Shown: one piece after another, positions 51,901 to 63,400 of the stretch | Layout: the number at the start of each line of letters is the position of its first letter | Position numbering within the stretch: the stretch's first letter is position 1 | Assembly: GCA_921293015.1 (NCBI GenBank) | Contig: OV121091.1 | Location: 29,558,839 to 29,622,838 of the forward strand | Source of the DNA: Phorcus lineatus | Taxonomy: Eukaryota > Mollusca > Gastropoda > Trochida > Trochidae | Direction: 5' to 3' | Length of the DNA: 64,000 nt | Translations under genes and position numbers: made by a program | The notes under the pieces: generated by a model | Database searches by the model: none | What the model saw: the letters and a program-made list of their open reading frames with translations, nothing else | Told to the model about the DNA's origin: nothing

Positions 51901-52298
51901 GTGGCACTGTAGGATGTGGCCTAGCCAACACATTATTTTCAATGATTTTTGTAAATTGGCTTGTCCAAAAAGAGTGGTACTGTAAGGTTATCAGAAACTT
52001 GCCATGTCACACATGGCCAAAGATGTCACAGACACCAAGCATGTTTTCAATTGATCTGACCTCTGTTGTTGCAGCGGCGGAAAGTGGGAAGCTGGATATG
52101 GCAGGTGCACTACCGGAGCAGAACGGTGCAGGAGGTGACAGTGTTAGTGAACAGAGTGCTACCGATGCTGCAGTCGCTGCCGCTCTGGCTGCAACTGTGA
52201 ATGGAGAAATTGCGGATGTGCCAATAGATGAAGATTTGTTCGCTGGAGATGATATTGATTTGGATGAAGATTTGGATACTTTAGACCTGTCAGATTGA
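42956..52298 (+). CDS. ZC3H15: Zinc finger CCCH domain-containing protein 15 (DFRP1)
   Basis: Stabilises the GTPase DRG1 and acts on translating ribosomes in the cytoplasm (family knowledge). Coding exons: 42956-43027, 45361-45462, 46134-46242, 46548-46691, 47036-47121, 48269-48374, 48748-48824, 49515-49583, 50060-50137, 51019-51126, 51411-51555, 52075-52298. All junctions are GT-AG, phases agree, and the total is 439 aa against 426 in human. Visible parts: Lys-rich N-terminus [20 protein letters not shown] and the conserved [15 protein letters not shown] (25-39). First zinc finger C103-X7-C111-X5-C117-X3-H121; second C173-X17-C191-X6-C198-X3-H202 around KYGWFW. Charged DRG1-binding segment about 205-290 ([11 protein letters not shown] marks its end). 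Acidic C-terminal tail [20 protein letters not shown]. The region about 330-415 is low-complexity and diverged, with an Ala-rich run. The start is the first ATG and matches the family. Confidence 0.97.
43736..43885 (+). repeat. Dispersed repeat of about 160 bp, copy 3 of 3
   Basis: In ZC3H15 intron 1. Shares GGGATTGGGAAAGG, TTTGGTGCAAAAATGGCCCA, ACAAAGGTAAAGGACCCATT and AAATGACTAGAAGTCCTAA with 14176-14345. The minus-strand open frame over it is incidental. Confidence 0.7.
44521..44665 (+). repeat. SINE 3' half (plus)
   Basis: In ZC3H15 intron 1. CACTGCAATGTATAGCCACA, GGCTTTCTCCCTAGATACTA and AACCCCAAATCACCTCACCT match the second half of the SINE at 47262-47577. The tRNA head is missing, so this copy is 5'-truncated or internally broken. 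Confidence 0.75.
45597..45711. mobile_element. Compact inverted-repeat MITE
   Basis: In ZC3H15 intron 2. It is 115 bp and almost entirely two arms. CCTGGGCCTAGATTTTCGAA at the left pairs with TTCGAAAATCTAGACCCTGG at the right, and the pairing continues into CTTAGTGCTAAGATAGTC and GACTATCTTAGTTCTGAG. The arms are about 48 bp. No ORF. Similar short elements with TAGATTTTCGAAG arms occur in other marine invertebrates (recollection). Confidence 0.8.
47262..47577 (+). mobile_element. Full-length tRNA-derived SINE with 13-bp TSD
   Basis: In ZC3H15 intron 5. A perfect target-site duplication CTCCTTTTAGGGG flanks it (47249-47261 and 47578-47590). A box TGGTTAGCGCGTT at 47279-47291; B box GGTTTGAATCCC at 47315-47326. 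Then come TTTGTCTGCAGTAGAGAACT, the CAATGCATAGCCACAACG block and a 3' end GCAGCGTTAAACACC, with an ACCTC-type tail. The B box differs from the tRNA consensus by one base. The perfect TSD points to a relatively young insertion. The open frame over its body is incidental. Confidence 0.95.
47583..48025. mobile_element. MITE-like element related to 27.5 and 36.0 kb
   Basis: In ZC3H15 intron 5, directly after the SINE. Opens TAGGGGTGTCGCACAACCCT, then GATACAATAC and CACGATACAATGCATATTG. It closes with GATACATTTGTGTATCGTGG and CTCCTTTCC. Inside, TCAAATTGCAGAAGAG resembles the 27.5-kb copy. Its left end overlaps the SINE target duplication, so the SINE appears to have jumped into its edge. No ORF. 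Confidence 0.5.
50485..50823. mobile_element. MITE-like element with TTACA target duplication
   Basis: In ZC3H15 intron 9. The terminal inverted repeats CAGGGGCGTAGGA and TCCTACGCCCCTG are flanked by TTACA on both sides (50480-50484 and 50824-50828). The subterminal parts are G-rich (including an 18-base G run near 50761-50778) with AAAAAGTGGGGGGGCT repeated. 339 bp, no ORF. The CAGGGGCG ends resemble common hAT-like or related non-autonomous elements. The superfamily is not certain. Confidence 0.85.
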
Positions 52299-53320
52299 GG
52301 ATGTTGAAGCTTAATGGACTAACTAATCTTGAGTTACAGAAGGTTTACGAATGAAACTTTACTCATTCTTTGTGATATGCCAAAAAATGCTAAAAGTGGA
52401 TGCAGATAAAATTGTTAAACATTTGTCATTGATTTTTTATAAAAATCAAAGTTTGGTGTTAGCTCATTTGTGGTTTTTAACTAAATGTACTGGCTCTCAT
52501 TTGTGCGAAAACAACATTAATTCGCATTTGAAAGTTGGAAAGTTGAAGAGTGCATTATTTTCAGATTGCTTTAGTTCTCAGATTCAAGTGTCTTGTTACA
52601 GTAACAATATACACATGCAAGTTGCCAGCATTACATGTCCCAGGTCTGAATATCACTATTGATCTTCTAGAGACTCAATCTCCTGTACACGACTTGCTTT
52701 TGTGAGACCTTTTAAGATGTCATCGCTCAATTGCACACATTAATTTTTTGATTGAATGAGACAAGTTTATGATCTTTTCATCAACAGAAAAAGGTTTATA
52801 ACACTCATTTTTTAGTTAATCTTTTCTTTTTAGATTCAAAGTGTAAAAGTTTTAGTTGAAATGCTTTAGAAAATACCATATGGAAAATGTTTTGTTTCAT
52901 GATGACTCTTATCCTTTTTGATAATTACGATAAACTTTTAATTCATGATACTTTCTTAAAACAAGTCATTTGATTTATGCTTCAAAATATATGTCTTGTT
53001 TTGAAGGGTCTATCACTTTTTTGGCTACGAGTTTCTCACTTACATTACCATATTTGCTTTAACGGATGCAAGCCTATTGATTGCCACGGTTGTTATGATT
53101 TCTGTTTAGCCATACGATTTGAATCTGCAGATATAAATTCCCTCTAGGGAACTTGACAGAGGAAATCTTAAATAAATAGAACCAAGGCATCTCAAGAGAA
53201 AATGTGGTGTGTAAAACTTCCATGCTCACACTCTGCAAAGGAATTTATTGCTATTGACCCAGTAACTTCTTCCATATAGACCCGGTCCCAGAGAATAAAC
53301 CTGATGATTACGAACAGTAG
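52299..53320 (+). promoter_or_regulatory. Probable ZC3H15 3' UTR with polyadenylation signals
   Basis: About 1 kb of AT/T-rich sequence follows the TGA. AATAAA hexamers at 53171-53176 and 53294-53299 are the likely signals. The second is followed within 40 nt by a TCTTGTATTGTCTTG GT/T-rich element. The short open frames in this stretch have no coding character. Confidence 0.6.
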
Positions 53321-54110
53321 TCTTGTATTGTCTTGTCACCACTTTGTATAATCAAAATCATACTTGCTGTGTTTCATGTGTTTTACATAAATGCATCATC
53401 TTTCCTGTCATCGAGGGTTTTCGATTGGTTTCAATTCTGGGTTTGAATTTTGCTTCGACTGTCACAACAATGCACACCTACAAAGCTGTTACAGGCTCTC
53501 CCCCTGCTCCATTTCAGCTCCTGTGATCAACGCATTATCATTGTTTTGAATGAGCTCGATATTATCTATCTGCACCAGAGAACTGAACTAGATATATGGT
53601 TTTGGCACAATCTAAATATTTCAATTCATCTATTCCATGGATTATTAGTCCCAGCTGATGCAACTGTCACAATATATTTGCATTACAGTCTTGTAGTCCT
53701 TTCCCCTGTATTATATTGGGGCTTTGATGGGTTGAGTGAGCCCAAACCTCTCTTTCACTGTATTTGAATGGAGGGGAGGGAGAGAAGGAAACAACAGGAA
53801 AGCAAATACAATAATATTAAGGTTAATTTTATTCATTCATGAAAAAATGTAACTTTTATTTAATCTTTTTATAGCTATGACCAAAGAAGCAGAGAAAAAT
53901 TTAAAGCTCAGTTGCCGTTATATGGAAAGGTATATGCATTATTGAGTGTTAGTCAAAGTAAGCCGATTTTAACCCATTAGTTCTATTTACAAAAACTCCA
54001 AAATTCAGATTATAAAAGTCATCAAAATGGAAATGTAACCTGAACAACAAAATTGACCCTTGTATAATACTTGTATCCCTTAGGACAACTTTGCTTTACA
54101 ATCAAATCGT
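53321..54110. other. Intergenic sequence
   Basis: AT-rich. Two overlapping plus-strand open frames of about 67 and 105 codons near 53323-53767 show no domain, signal or exon structure, and I treat them as chance. Confidence 0.4.
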
Positions 54111-54113
54111 CAT

Positions 54114-54365
54114 AATGCTTTTACATCATCAGTAATGACCTCACAAATCTATAACATCAACAGTAATGACCTCACAATGCAATAACATCATCAGTAATGA
54201 CCTCACAATGCAATAACATCATCAGTAATGACCTCACAAATCTATAACATCATCAGAAATGACCTCACAATGCTAAAACATCATCAGTAATGACCTCACA
54301 ATGCTAAAACATCATCAGTTATGACCTCACAATGCTAAAACATCATCAGTTATGATCTCACAAGC
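54114..54365 (+). repeat. 31-bp tandem repeat, about 8 copies
   Basis: The unit ACATCATCAGTAATGACCTC, followed by ACAATGCAATA, repeats with small changes. Variants at the junction (ATCTATA, GCAATA, GCTAAA) and TAATGA versus TTATGA mark blocks of recently duplicated units toward the 3' side. Confidence 0.92.
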
Positions 54366-57185
54366 TTCAACACCGCCATTAACACACTTTGTTTCACCTT
54401 TAATTCTTGATACTTAAATTCTGTCAACCACATAACTTTTTGCACAAAGGAACAAGAGAAATAAGCTATACTGTTTGAGCATCCCTCATACATGAAATAT
54501 TTAAAACTAAATTTGTAGTTTAATTAAAATGCTATCTTATTTATGTGATAATGTATACTCATTTACTAATGGCAAAGAAAGATTTCAATTTCACATGTCA
54601 TTTAAAACATCCATTCATCAGCATGCATTGATTAAATAAAAACAACATACGGCTAATCTAACATGTCAGATACATAATTCCATAAACAATTCTTTTAATA
54701 GTTAATTCATTATCACTTTACAAAACAACCCATGATAATTCAATCTATACTGAACGAAGTAAGTTAGAGACCACTTCCATTTCAATATTGATGTAGTTTA
54801 TACTTGGAAGTTTTGAATCAGGGAGTGGTCCTTAACTTTCTATGTTAAGTATACACATTTGAGTGTAATGAATCCTAAGAACCTTTGGAGAGTCAATGAC
54901 ATTAGAGAACACTTTATTTGCTCACAAATCACTCACAAAAAGTTTTCTCAAACTTACACAAAACATCACAAGGTGAATGAATTTATTTTTTGGAGAGAGC
55001 AATCATCAGTATGAAGAGGCAACAAATTGATTTCAAGAAAAAAGGTTTTAAAATGGTATTGTACCTGAGCTACAACTGGCAACTGAGCACTAAGAGTCTT
55101 CGTAATCTTGGCACTGTGCCATCAGACACTGACATCACGTCCATAGGTGTCGAGCATGTTACTAAGTATATCGACCAAGATATGAACCAATGAACACATA
55201 GTTGATCCATAACATTATGGTTAATTTAAACTAGATGTGTGAACACTATCCTGTTACTTTATCAATAGGGTTAATAATAAGATATGGGGTTCTTGTCTTA
55301 CAATGAAAGACTCAATCCCTAAAAACTTGATCTCCTTTTAAGCAGAAGCTCTACACCAAGAAAAGAGAATTGCAAGCCCAGTTTTTTTCATTACTTGTAT
55401 GGGTCCAAGAACATGGGAAGAAATCAGTGTTGCAATACTTTCTTGCAGGTGTATATGATTGTTTCATAAAGAATCTGGGTTTTTTTCTCCAAGATCCATC
55501 CCCATGGAGGCAATCCTTTCCATTTCACTGAACTTCAAGTTGACATCACATATTATGGATGTTTCAACAAATTCATATATTTTTATCCCTAATTGATTTT
55601 ATGAAGTGAAATGAAATGTGAATTATTTGACAAAGGATGACATTGGTCCCTTTACAAAGTTATGAACTAAATAATTGTTATCAAAAATATATTTAGCAGT
55701 TAATTCCATCAAGGAAACTTCAAAGAGGCAGCATTTATTTTAGACTGACATGCAATGAATTTCTTATACAACTATTGTGATACAACCTCTTTCTAGCTGA
55801 AATAAGAACAATAGGTTAATGAAAGTTTGAAGTGTGTAGATCATTTCAACTGGGATGCAAGTTTTAATTTTGTCAATAAGTTTTAAAAATTCCAGCCTTT
55901 AATTATTTCATTGTTTTATTTAGCAAGAAAATCTCGAATAAAATATATTGTCAGTTGAAAATAATATTTGTGAGCAAATTGTATTAACGTCAGAAAAATT
56001 ACATATCTTGTGATATTCAGCAGATCATCGCTTAAAAAGACAAATTACATTTTTATATCAATAATCAGCTGAATAAAAAACTTCCTAATGAAACAATGAC
56101 AACAATAAAATCTCTGAAATATAAAATTTCTAGTCAATAAATTATAATTAACAAAACAAAACAAAATCAATATTCATAACAAAGATTTACAAAGGATAAT
56201 TAATATATATCAAACTTTGACACACCAGATAAAAGAGAATATGGTATTTCATAGAAAGACAATATTAGACGTGGGCAATAAATCATCAAATGATGAAGTT
56301 AATTCTTCAGATTCATCACAATCTCGTCCTTTATCAGAGGCAAACTATAAACCCGAGTTATCAACATGTCAGAAAAACCTGATTCATATCTTCTTAAACA
56401 CATAATTTTTTCTGTTTGTAAAATCCTTTAATAAGATAAAAGCCGAAGCAAGTCTGTAAGGAGACTTGAGATCTTGATTGAAAATTAAGAAATTAATCTC
56501 AATTTCATTTTCATTTTGAATTTCAATTTGAAATTTTAGGACCTGATTATAATTCAGAGTCTAAATGTTAATCTAATAAATCACGTTAACAGTTATGAAA
56601 CTAAGGTTCCTGGAGTCAGAAAACACTACAACAGAGTCCTGACACTGTATTATCAAAACTACTGTAATGTCATTTGTGCAGCAACATTACACCTGTGATA
56701 TTGCTGACAAACGTATACTACGAGACCATGACTCATAAGTGTAGGTAAGCGAGCTGCATTCATCATAGCACCAGTACCATCAAAACATGCTGCAAACCCT
56801 CTCAATCATTTGTACTCAACATCAATATGTACATGAACATAATAGAAGTCGAAAAAAATCAAGAGATACACACTTGTCCTCTGATTCTGTTGGGTAACAT
56901 AACATCCACTAACTGAGCTACACTAAGTTGAAGTTAATAATTGTATCAATGTGATCACATTCTGCTTCATCAGCAAACTTGTATCAGTTCCTTCAAATCC
57001 TGTATCTATCCTCATATCACTATATCTATAACCAGCAACAGAAATACTGCACATTCAGCAACTGTGGCACTGCTGAGACGAAAACCTCATTGCATTCCAG
57101 ATATTTGATTCAAGCTCCTTACATAACAACATTTCATAGGCTGAAAAACTTCCATGCAAAACATTACCATCAATAACTTACTCTA
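54366..57185. other. Intergenic sequence, no gene seen
   Basis: AT-rich, without convincing exons or recognised repeats apart from ordinary low-complexity tracts. The open frames at about 54990, 56217 and 56979 are short and lack family signatures. Confidence 0.45.
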
Positions 57186-57275
57186 AGCAATACAAGGCAT
57201 TTGGCCTGATAGATATCAGGGATATTGATGGAGTTCTGTGGATTCAAATATGCTGATGGAGCAGAATGATGTAAC
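57186..57275 (+). repeat. Dispersed repeat copy (see 8990-9320)
   Basis: AAGGCATTTGGCCTGATAGA, TATCAGGGATATTGATGGAG and GATTCAAATATGCTGATGGA resemble 9020-9090, and the last block also occurs at 36612-36640. Confidence 0.55.
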
Positions 57276-57785
57276 CATTGCTTCGATAAGACTCTTTTCT
57301 CACATTTTGACATGCCTGCAATGTGAACACACTTTATCCAAAATCCCCAAAGTCAGATGAGCGTGTTAGCTACTTGAGCAGTTGAGCAATCTGGAATTAG
57401 CCAGCAATTGGTTGTTGGGCAGGCAGCTATCTAACCACTAACTACATTGGAAGGAACCTGGTACAAAAAGACCAGCATTTAGCAACCAGCACATTCCCAG
57501 AATACACATCCCAGTTGTGTGTTAACCTTTCATTTGCTGAGTTCATTACAACACAACCATTCCTGAGCAGCAGATTTACAGGAATCATAACTTATAAAAA
57601 ATGGAATAATCTTTGATTGGCTTAATGAAATACACATCCAGCATTTTGCAGAGCACCAGATGAAGGATTTCTTTGTTTGCCCTGGCCTAACAAAATCACC
57701 ATAGATATCAACTCTCTGATTGTTCATCTGGAGAAATGGAGATACTGGTTATTGCCTATACAACAGTACCGTGAAAGATCCTGAA

Positions 57786-59400
57786 TCACCTCCTTAGAAG
57801 AAGGTAGTCCCGCAGCTGAATAGGAAGTGGTAGGCAGCGCATGCTGTTCGGGAGGTAACGATACCCCATACAGTTTCGTATAACGTGTCGACACAGCTCC
57901 TGCAGCTTCTTCGGGTTCTTACACAGAGGAAGCAGCATTTCACTCATCTTGTTGTCCTGTCCAATGTTACGTATTAGCCTACCATTCTTATTTCGTAAAT
58001 CAATCTGTCCAGATGCTTTGATTAACAACTCCAGAACTGCATCGTCCATCTCTGTGTTCAGCCCACTGGCCTGTATAGTGGCTGCACGTATAAGAGGCGT
58101 GTCCCCCTTGAGATTCTTTTCATCAACCTTAGCATTATATTCCAGCAGAATCTTTATAATCTCAAGATGACCTTTAGGCGCCGCCCAGCCTAGAGGGGTG
58201 TCCTGATTGTAATCTCGGACATCGACATCAGCCCCATGTTGGAGGAGGAGCTTTGCGCAGGAGATGTTGTTTTTGTATGCAGCCCAGTGAAGGGGCGTGT
58301 CCTGATTGCCGTCACCTGCGTTGAGGTCAGCGCCATGTTGGAGCAGAACCTCAACACAGAAGATGTCTCGTTCTGCTGCGTAGTGCAAAGCCGTCCTGCC
58401 GTACCCGTCCACCTCATTTACCTGAAGATAACAAAGTAATTCTGTCTAGTACCAAGGATAGCACTATTAATTCTATCCTTAACCCTTTACCTTCTTGAGA
58501 ACTATGTGCCTTGCCATTTCTGTAAGGTTGAGTTACAGGAAATTAATTAGTTTTTCATGTTGTTTAAATAAGAGCAAAAATACTATATGTCCTGAATTAT
58601 GTTCAAATTGCCTTCCTTAACTTGCATCTTTATCTATTCTTTCAATGCAAAATTTATGACAATGTATTGTTTTCAATGTTGATACAAAATGGGCTAATTA
58701 AAAGTTCATAAGATAATTAGTCAAATGCCCTCCTAAATTCTACCAACCTGCTGTGAATAAATTTTCAAAATTATGTTTGAGTCACTGCCGCGCACCATTG
58801 TCTGGTTTTCGATTACAAATCACATCTTGAACCGGTTAATTTTCACTATATTGAACTTATAAACATTAAGATGGTAATTTTCAGAAACAACCACTAATAC
58901 TTGATAAATAACACAATTTATGAAGTTCGACTTATATGATATCAACAACATACTCTCTGTCTTTTAACATGAATATTCCAAATTTCAAAAAAGCAAATAA
59001 ATGAGTTATCTGGAATATAACTGCAAACATTTGAATTACTTTTTTTAATTTCAAAATGATACCAAACGACATTGCCAACAATTTGGATAACAGAAAAATT
59101 GGTAAGGAAAGTAAAATATTAATATCATATAACTGCCTATCAAAAGACTAAAAGAAATAAATCACATCTCACCCTTGCTCCTTTCTGTAGTAGAAGCCTG
59201 AGACAGTTGCTGTCACTGACCATGCAGGCACAGTGCAGCGGTAATAACGTGCCATGGACAGCGTTTACATCGGCACCTTGGTCTATGAGGTGCTCTATAT
59301 CTTCATTTGCTCCGGAGAAAGTGTGCCAGTTGCTGATTGCTCGGATTAGTCGCTCGGACAAGTGGTAGTTTTGTTGAGCATTCTCCATCACATACCACAT
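57786..59400 (-). CDS. ASB8: Ankyrin repeat and SOCS box protein 8
   Basis: Substrate-recognition subunit of an Elongin B/C-Cullin-5 E3 ubiquitin ligase (family knowledge). Coding exons on the minus strand: 59400-59173 and 58421-57786, one 751-nt intron (GTGAGA donor, CTTCAG acceptor), phase 0, 287 aa against 288 in human. The N-terminus MWYVMENAQQNYHLSERLIR matches the vertebrate protein after its first few residues. Ankyrin repeats run from about residue 35 to 180; clear units carry GTLLPLHCACMVSD, GRTALHYAAERD, DTPLHWAAYKNN and DTPLGWAAPKGH. The C-terminal SOCS box is about 249-287, with BC-box LQELCRHVIR and Cullin-5-box LPLP before YLLL. The start is the first ATG of this exon, but an acceptor-like TTACAG lies 10 nt upstream, so a leader exon, or a few extra N-terminal residues as in human, is possible. 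Transcribed away from PITRM1. Confidence 0.95.
58585..58955. repeat. Relative of the 16.5-kb element inside the ASB8 intron
   Basis: CAAAATTATGTTTGAGTCAC, CATTGTCTGGTTTTCGAT, AAACATTAAGATGG, TTTCAGAAACAACCACTA and AATTTATGAAGTTCGAC follow the order seen at 20440-20790. The start TGTTCAAATTGCCTT is also shared with that copy. Confidence 0.7.
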
Positions 59401-60489
59401 ACCTTGAGCTCTGTAATATAGTAAGAAACCTAACCTAAAATTTCACAAATACACATTAAGTTTTTGATGTAGGCTATGTATCATTCCCCTGTAAAGATGA
59501 TCATCATATTAACACTTGCTGTGGCATTACAGAATATTTAGCATAAGTTTTCAGCTATTATTTGAAATATACTTGACTGTACATCTTTAACAAGGTAATA
59601 TAGTACTACAAGATTATTTTGTTAATGTGATATTCCTGTCTGTTCTTTATGCTTTTTATATAAATTATGATCATATGGAAATAATGCCATTTGGTAAATA
59701 TGGAACATTAACCTAGTCTTGGGTGACATAAACATAAACACTTTGTAGTAAATTCTTGCAACATTGTACTAGACATAATTATATGCTACATTGTTGTTGT
59801 TTTTTCCTTATTCCATACCTCCTTGTTTTTTTATTGTTTATTTACTTGAAGAAGGTAATACATAATATCTACAACAATGTATCATTCCAATCTCTTCAGT
59901 TGTCATTGCTCTTGGCCTTGTTCTTGCAACGTCAGCTGATTTCCTGATAGTTACTAAAATAACAATATTGCAACCCGAAGTTTAACATTTATGTTTATAA
60001 AAGCATTATATATACAACAATTAAACACACTAGCAACAAGAAAACTACCTTGGCTCTTAATAAACGGAATGTTTGCTCAATGTGAAAGCTACAGCACCAT
60101 TGTTTACTTCTCTTATGGAAAATGTAAACAATCTTCTGAAAATGACAACTTGACATATGAAACACTTCCTGTTTACCCGGAAGTAAAGTACGGTATCACA
60201 ATTATGTTTTTCTTCAAACAATATTCAAAAATAATTCGAAAACGAAATACTGAAGCATCAATATAATAATTGTAATCAGTCTCTAAATTTGTTCATACGA
60301 AATTATTTGAGGTTGTCGATATTTCTCTGCAGTATTACAACATGGCAGCCTCCATCAGAAACATGGCTTTCAAGGATACAGATCAGCTGATTGCATAAGC
60401 TTGTACCTTCTTCAGAGATCGACAAGATAAAATCGCTTTTTAAAAAGAAATAGTTTTTCTTATCTCAAGTTACTCCATTGCTTTTCGTG
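59401..60489. promoter_or_regulatory. Shared ASB8/PITRM1 divergent promoter interval
   Basis: The interval of about 1.1 kb between the two start codons must hold both promoters and leaders unless further upstream exons exist. It is AT-rich with no CpG island and no obvious TATA box at a fixed distance. The GC content rises slightly at 60330-60400, where the short upstream ORF lies. Plus-strand open frames at 59756-59947 and 59991-60266 are not convincing. Confidence 0.5.
60342..60398 (+). CDS. Possible upstream ORF in the PITRM1 leader
   Basis: ATG in a good context (ACAACATGG), 18 codons reading MAASIRNMAFKDTDQLIA, TAA at 60396. It ends 91 nt before the PITRM1 start codon and is in a different frame. 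If the PITRM1 transcript begins upstream of 60342, this would be a translated upstream ORF able to lower main-frame translation. Transcript ends are not visible from sequence. Confidence 0.3.
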   Translation: MAASIRNMAFKDTDQLIA

Positions 60490-63400
60490 ATGCGTACTTT
60501 TATGTGTGGCAGAGCCGTGTTGAAACATTTCAGGTATAAATAGATAGATAGCCAAATAGTAATAATCTTTTATCCTATACACTATATTGTTTTTTAATTA
60601 TCATCATCAAAATCAGAGGTTATAGCTTCATTGTTAGTGATATCAATTCCATTATTTGGAGAGGATGCTAAAATTATTTTTGATAGCATATTTATTCAAA
60701 TTATTGAAATTTAAAGCAAGTCTGTCATGTAAATTGTTTAACGACTTTCTTGTATTTGGCCTTCTCACTGACTAGTGACATTACCCAGAAAATAGCTGAG
60801 GGTGTTTTGACGCCCTGTTGTCATTGTGACATATCATAAACTATTGTTTAGTTAAATCATACATGCAGCAATAATACACAAGTTTAGATAATGTCATATT
60901 AAATCAACACGGAACTTCAAAGTGAGAATAAACCAATACCTCTATATTTGAATATATTATCAACATTTCTGAAGCTAAGATATGTATAAACACAACTCTA
61001 ATAGATTTGATTTGTGATGATCCTTAATGAATCAGATATATTGTAACTAATTTTTCAAACTTAATCTTTGAAAAAACCAAAAAACTTTCTCCTATATCTC
61101 AACTTGAATGGAATATGGTTACCTTCACTGATAGCATCAATCATATTGTTCTAAACAATAACTGTCATTTGTTTGGCAGCCACATTGATTGGAAATATTT
61201 TATGAAACCAATCAGGAATTTAATCTAGCTTAATACCAATATAAATTGATAGGATTTATTTAGGTTTCATATTTGTTTATTTTCAGAAATATAAGATTTT
61301 ATTCAAAACATGCAGTACCTTTCAAGGAAGGGGACCAGCTTCACGGTTTCACAGTTAAAAAGGTGAGTGATTGCATTGTTTTGAAAATGGAGTATTGATT
61401 TTCAAAGTTTGTCTTGATCAACATTGAATCATGCACATTTCTTGTGCATGTAGGTATCTGAGGTCCCGGAGCTGTATCTGACGACAATAGTGCTAGAGCA
61501 TGATGGGACAGGAGCACAGCACCTCCACGCAGCCAGGGACGACGACAACAATGTTTTTGGGTAAGTTCATATAATATTGGTTCAAACAAGCACATGAAAG
61601 ATATTTATCACACAATGCCATAAACAATGAGAACAGTAATTTGGAGTGAGGTGAATCTAAGGTTTAAAAAATAGCAATATTTTTTTAAAAAGCTTTAAAG
61701 TACTTCTTTTGTTTCTGTTATTCTCCAGTCAACAATCTTTAACTTTTTCAAACATTAGTTGAGTTGAATAAGTATCAATGATGTACTTTTCAAATGTAAA
61801 TACATTAGATAACTCATTTTGGAAAAGCCAAATTTTCTCCCTCAAAAAGTAACAAATGCGACTGGGAGATCTGAAGATATCACTCGATCCATGCTTCACT
61901 TTGAACATGCTTCTAAACATTTACGGTCACATTGTACATTAAAATTGACTTTAATGATATCATTCCAGCATCGCGTTCAGAACCACCCCGACAGACAGCA
62001 CTGGAGTCCCTCACATCCTGGAGCACACAACCCTATGTGGTTCCCAGAAGTTCCCGGTACGCGACCCCTTCTTCAAGATGCTCAGTCGGTCTCTGGCTAC
62101 CTTCATGAATGCTATGACAGGTAATGAGGGACTCTCAAGCCCTTTTTGATTTAAAATCTTTTAGGCTCTTTATCTATTTCTCCCAAGATTTTTTAATACA
62201 GTTGAGGTAAACCAAATGGGAGCCTTTCACTTAGCTCTCCTAGATTCATTATGCTATCAATTGGCCTGATATTCAATATTGAAAGTGTGGTTATGTTCAT
62301 GACTGTACACCAATTAAAATGTGGACGAGGAACAAATCTGTTCAAGTCCAAATAAATTATTTTCTTCTTCTTCTTCTTCATCAACAAATTAGGAGGTCTT
62401 AGATTAATCAAAGTTTCAGACTGTATACATATATCTAAGAAGTTCAAGGTATCCTCATGCAGTATATGTTTCCCTGTTTGAGATTAATTTTATCATTTTT
62501 CTCTGCTTGTAGCATATGATTGGACGATGTATCCATTTTCTACCCAGAATCCTCAGGACTTCCAAAATCTCCTCAGTGTTTACCTTGATGCAGTTTTCTT
62601 TCCCACTCTTCGCGAGTTGGACTTCAGGTGAGGTATTTTATCATACCTTTTATATAATTACCTGATTCTGTCCCCCTGTTGTAACGAGCTCAGTTTTGTC
62701 CCATTGACCCCTTACAATTTCAAGGTGAAATATTTCACCTGTTGTAAAGTGGGTTCTACCCAATGGAAAGTGGTTTTCACCTGTTGAAAAGGGGGTTCAC
62801 AGTTTTAAAAGAGGGATTTACTTATTACCTGAGGTTAAACCTACATTTGTGTCATTTATCAGTAAAAATTGAAATAAAAGGGAGGGGAGGAGGGTAGGTT
62901 TAATCCCTCAGACCATTTGGATCCACTACATTTCTTTGATAAACCAAAATTCTTAAACTTCAACATGTATCCATGTTAAAAGTCCTATTTTTCCACACTG
63001 ATATAAGACGGACATTATATGTCATTAATTTAGTACTTGTGTTTCAGTCAGGAAGGGTGGCGATTAGAACGTGAAGATCCCAATGATCCCTCATCTCCAC
63101 TGACATTTAAAGGGGTTGTCTACAATGAGATGAAAGGAGTATTTGTAAGTGCCATTACTTTGCATAGTAAAAGTGAAACCTGGTTTAAAGTATTGAAGTT
63201 ATAATTTTAAGTTGAAATGATTGTAAAAGGAGGAAGGTGTAAGGTTCAGTCAGTGACAGTTCAATTTGATTTCAAGGGGTTCTTGTGGCTCCCTCCTTAA
63301 TGAAAGGGGATCACATATTTCATTCCTCTGTGTTCCTGACTATGCAATCGGCGAATAGAGTGGGCATTGTAACCTGTTAACAAGATTATCTCAGAAATGA

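Noticed and set aside
53323..53767. Overlapping plus-strand frames of 67 and 105 codons downstream of ZC3H15
   Set aside because: No conserved motif, no splice context, and the location is just past the 3' UTR; compatible with chance.
57949..58439. Other-strand and other-frame open frames over the ASB8 second exon
   Set aside because: They are shadows of the real ASB8 coding frame.
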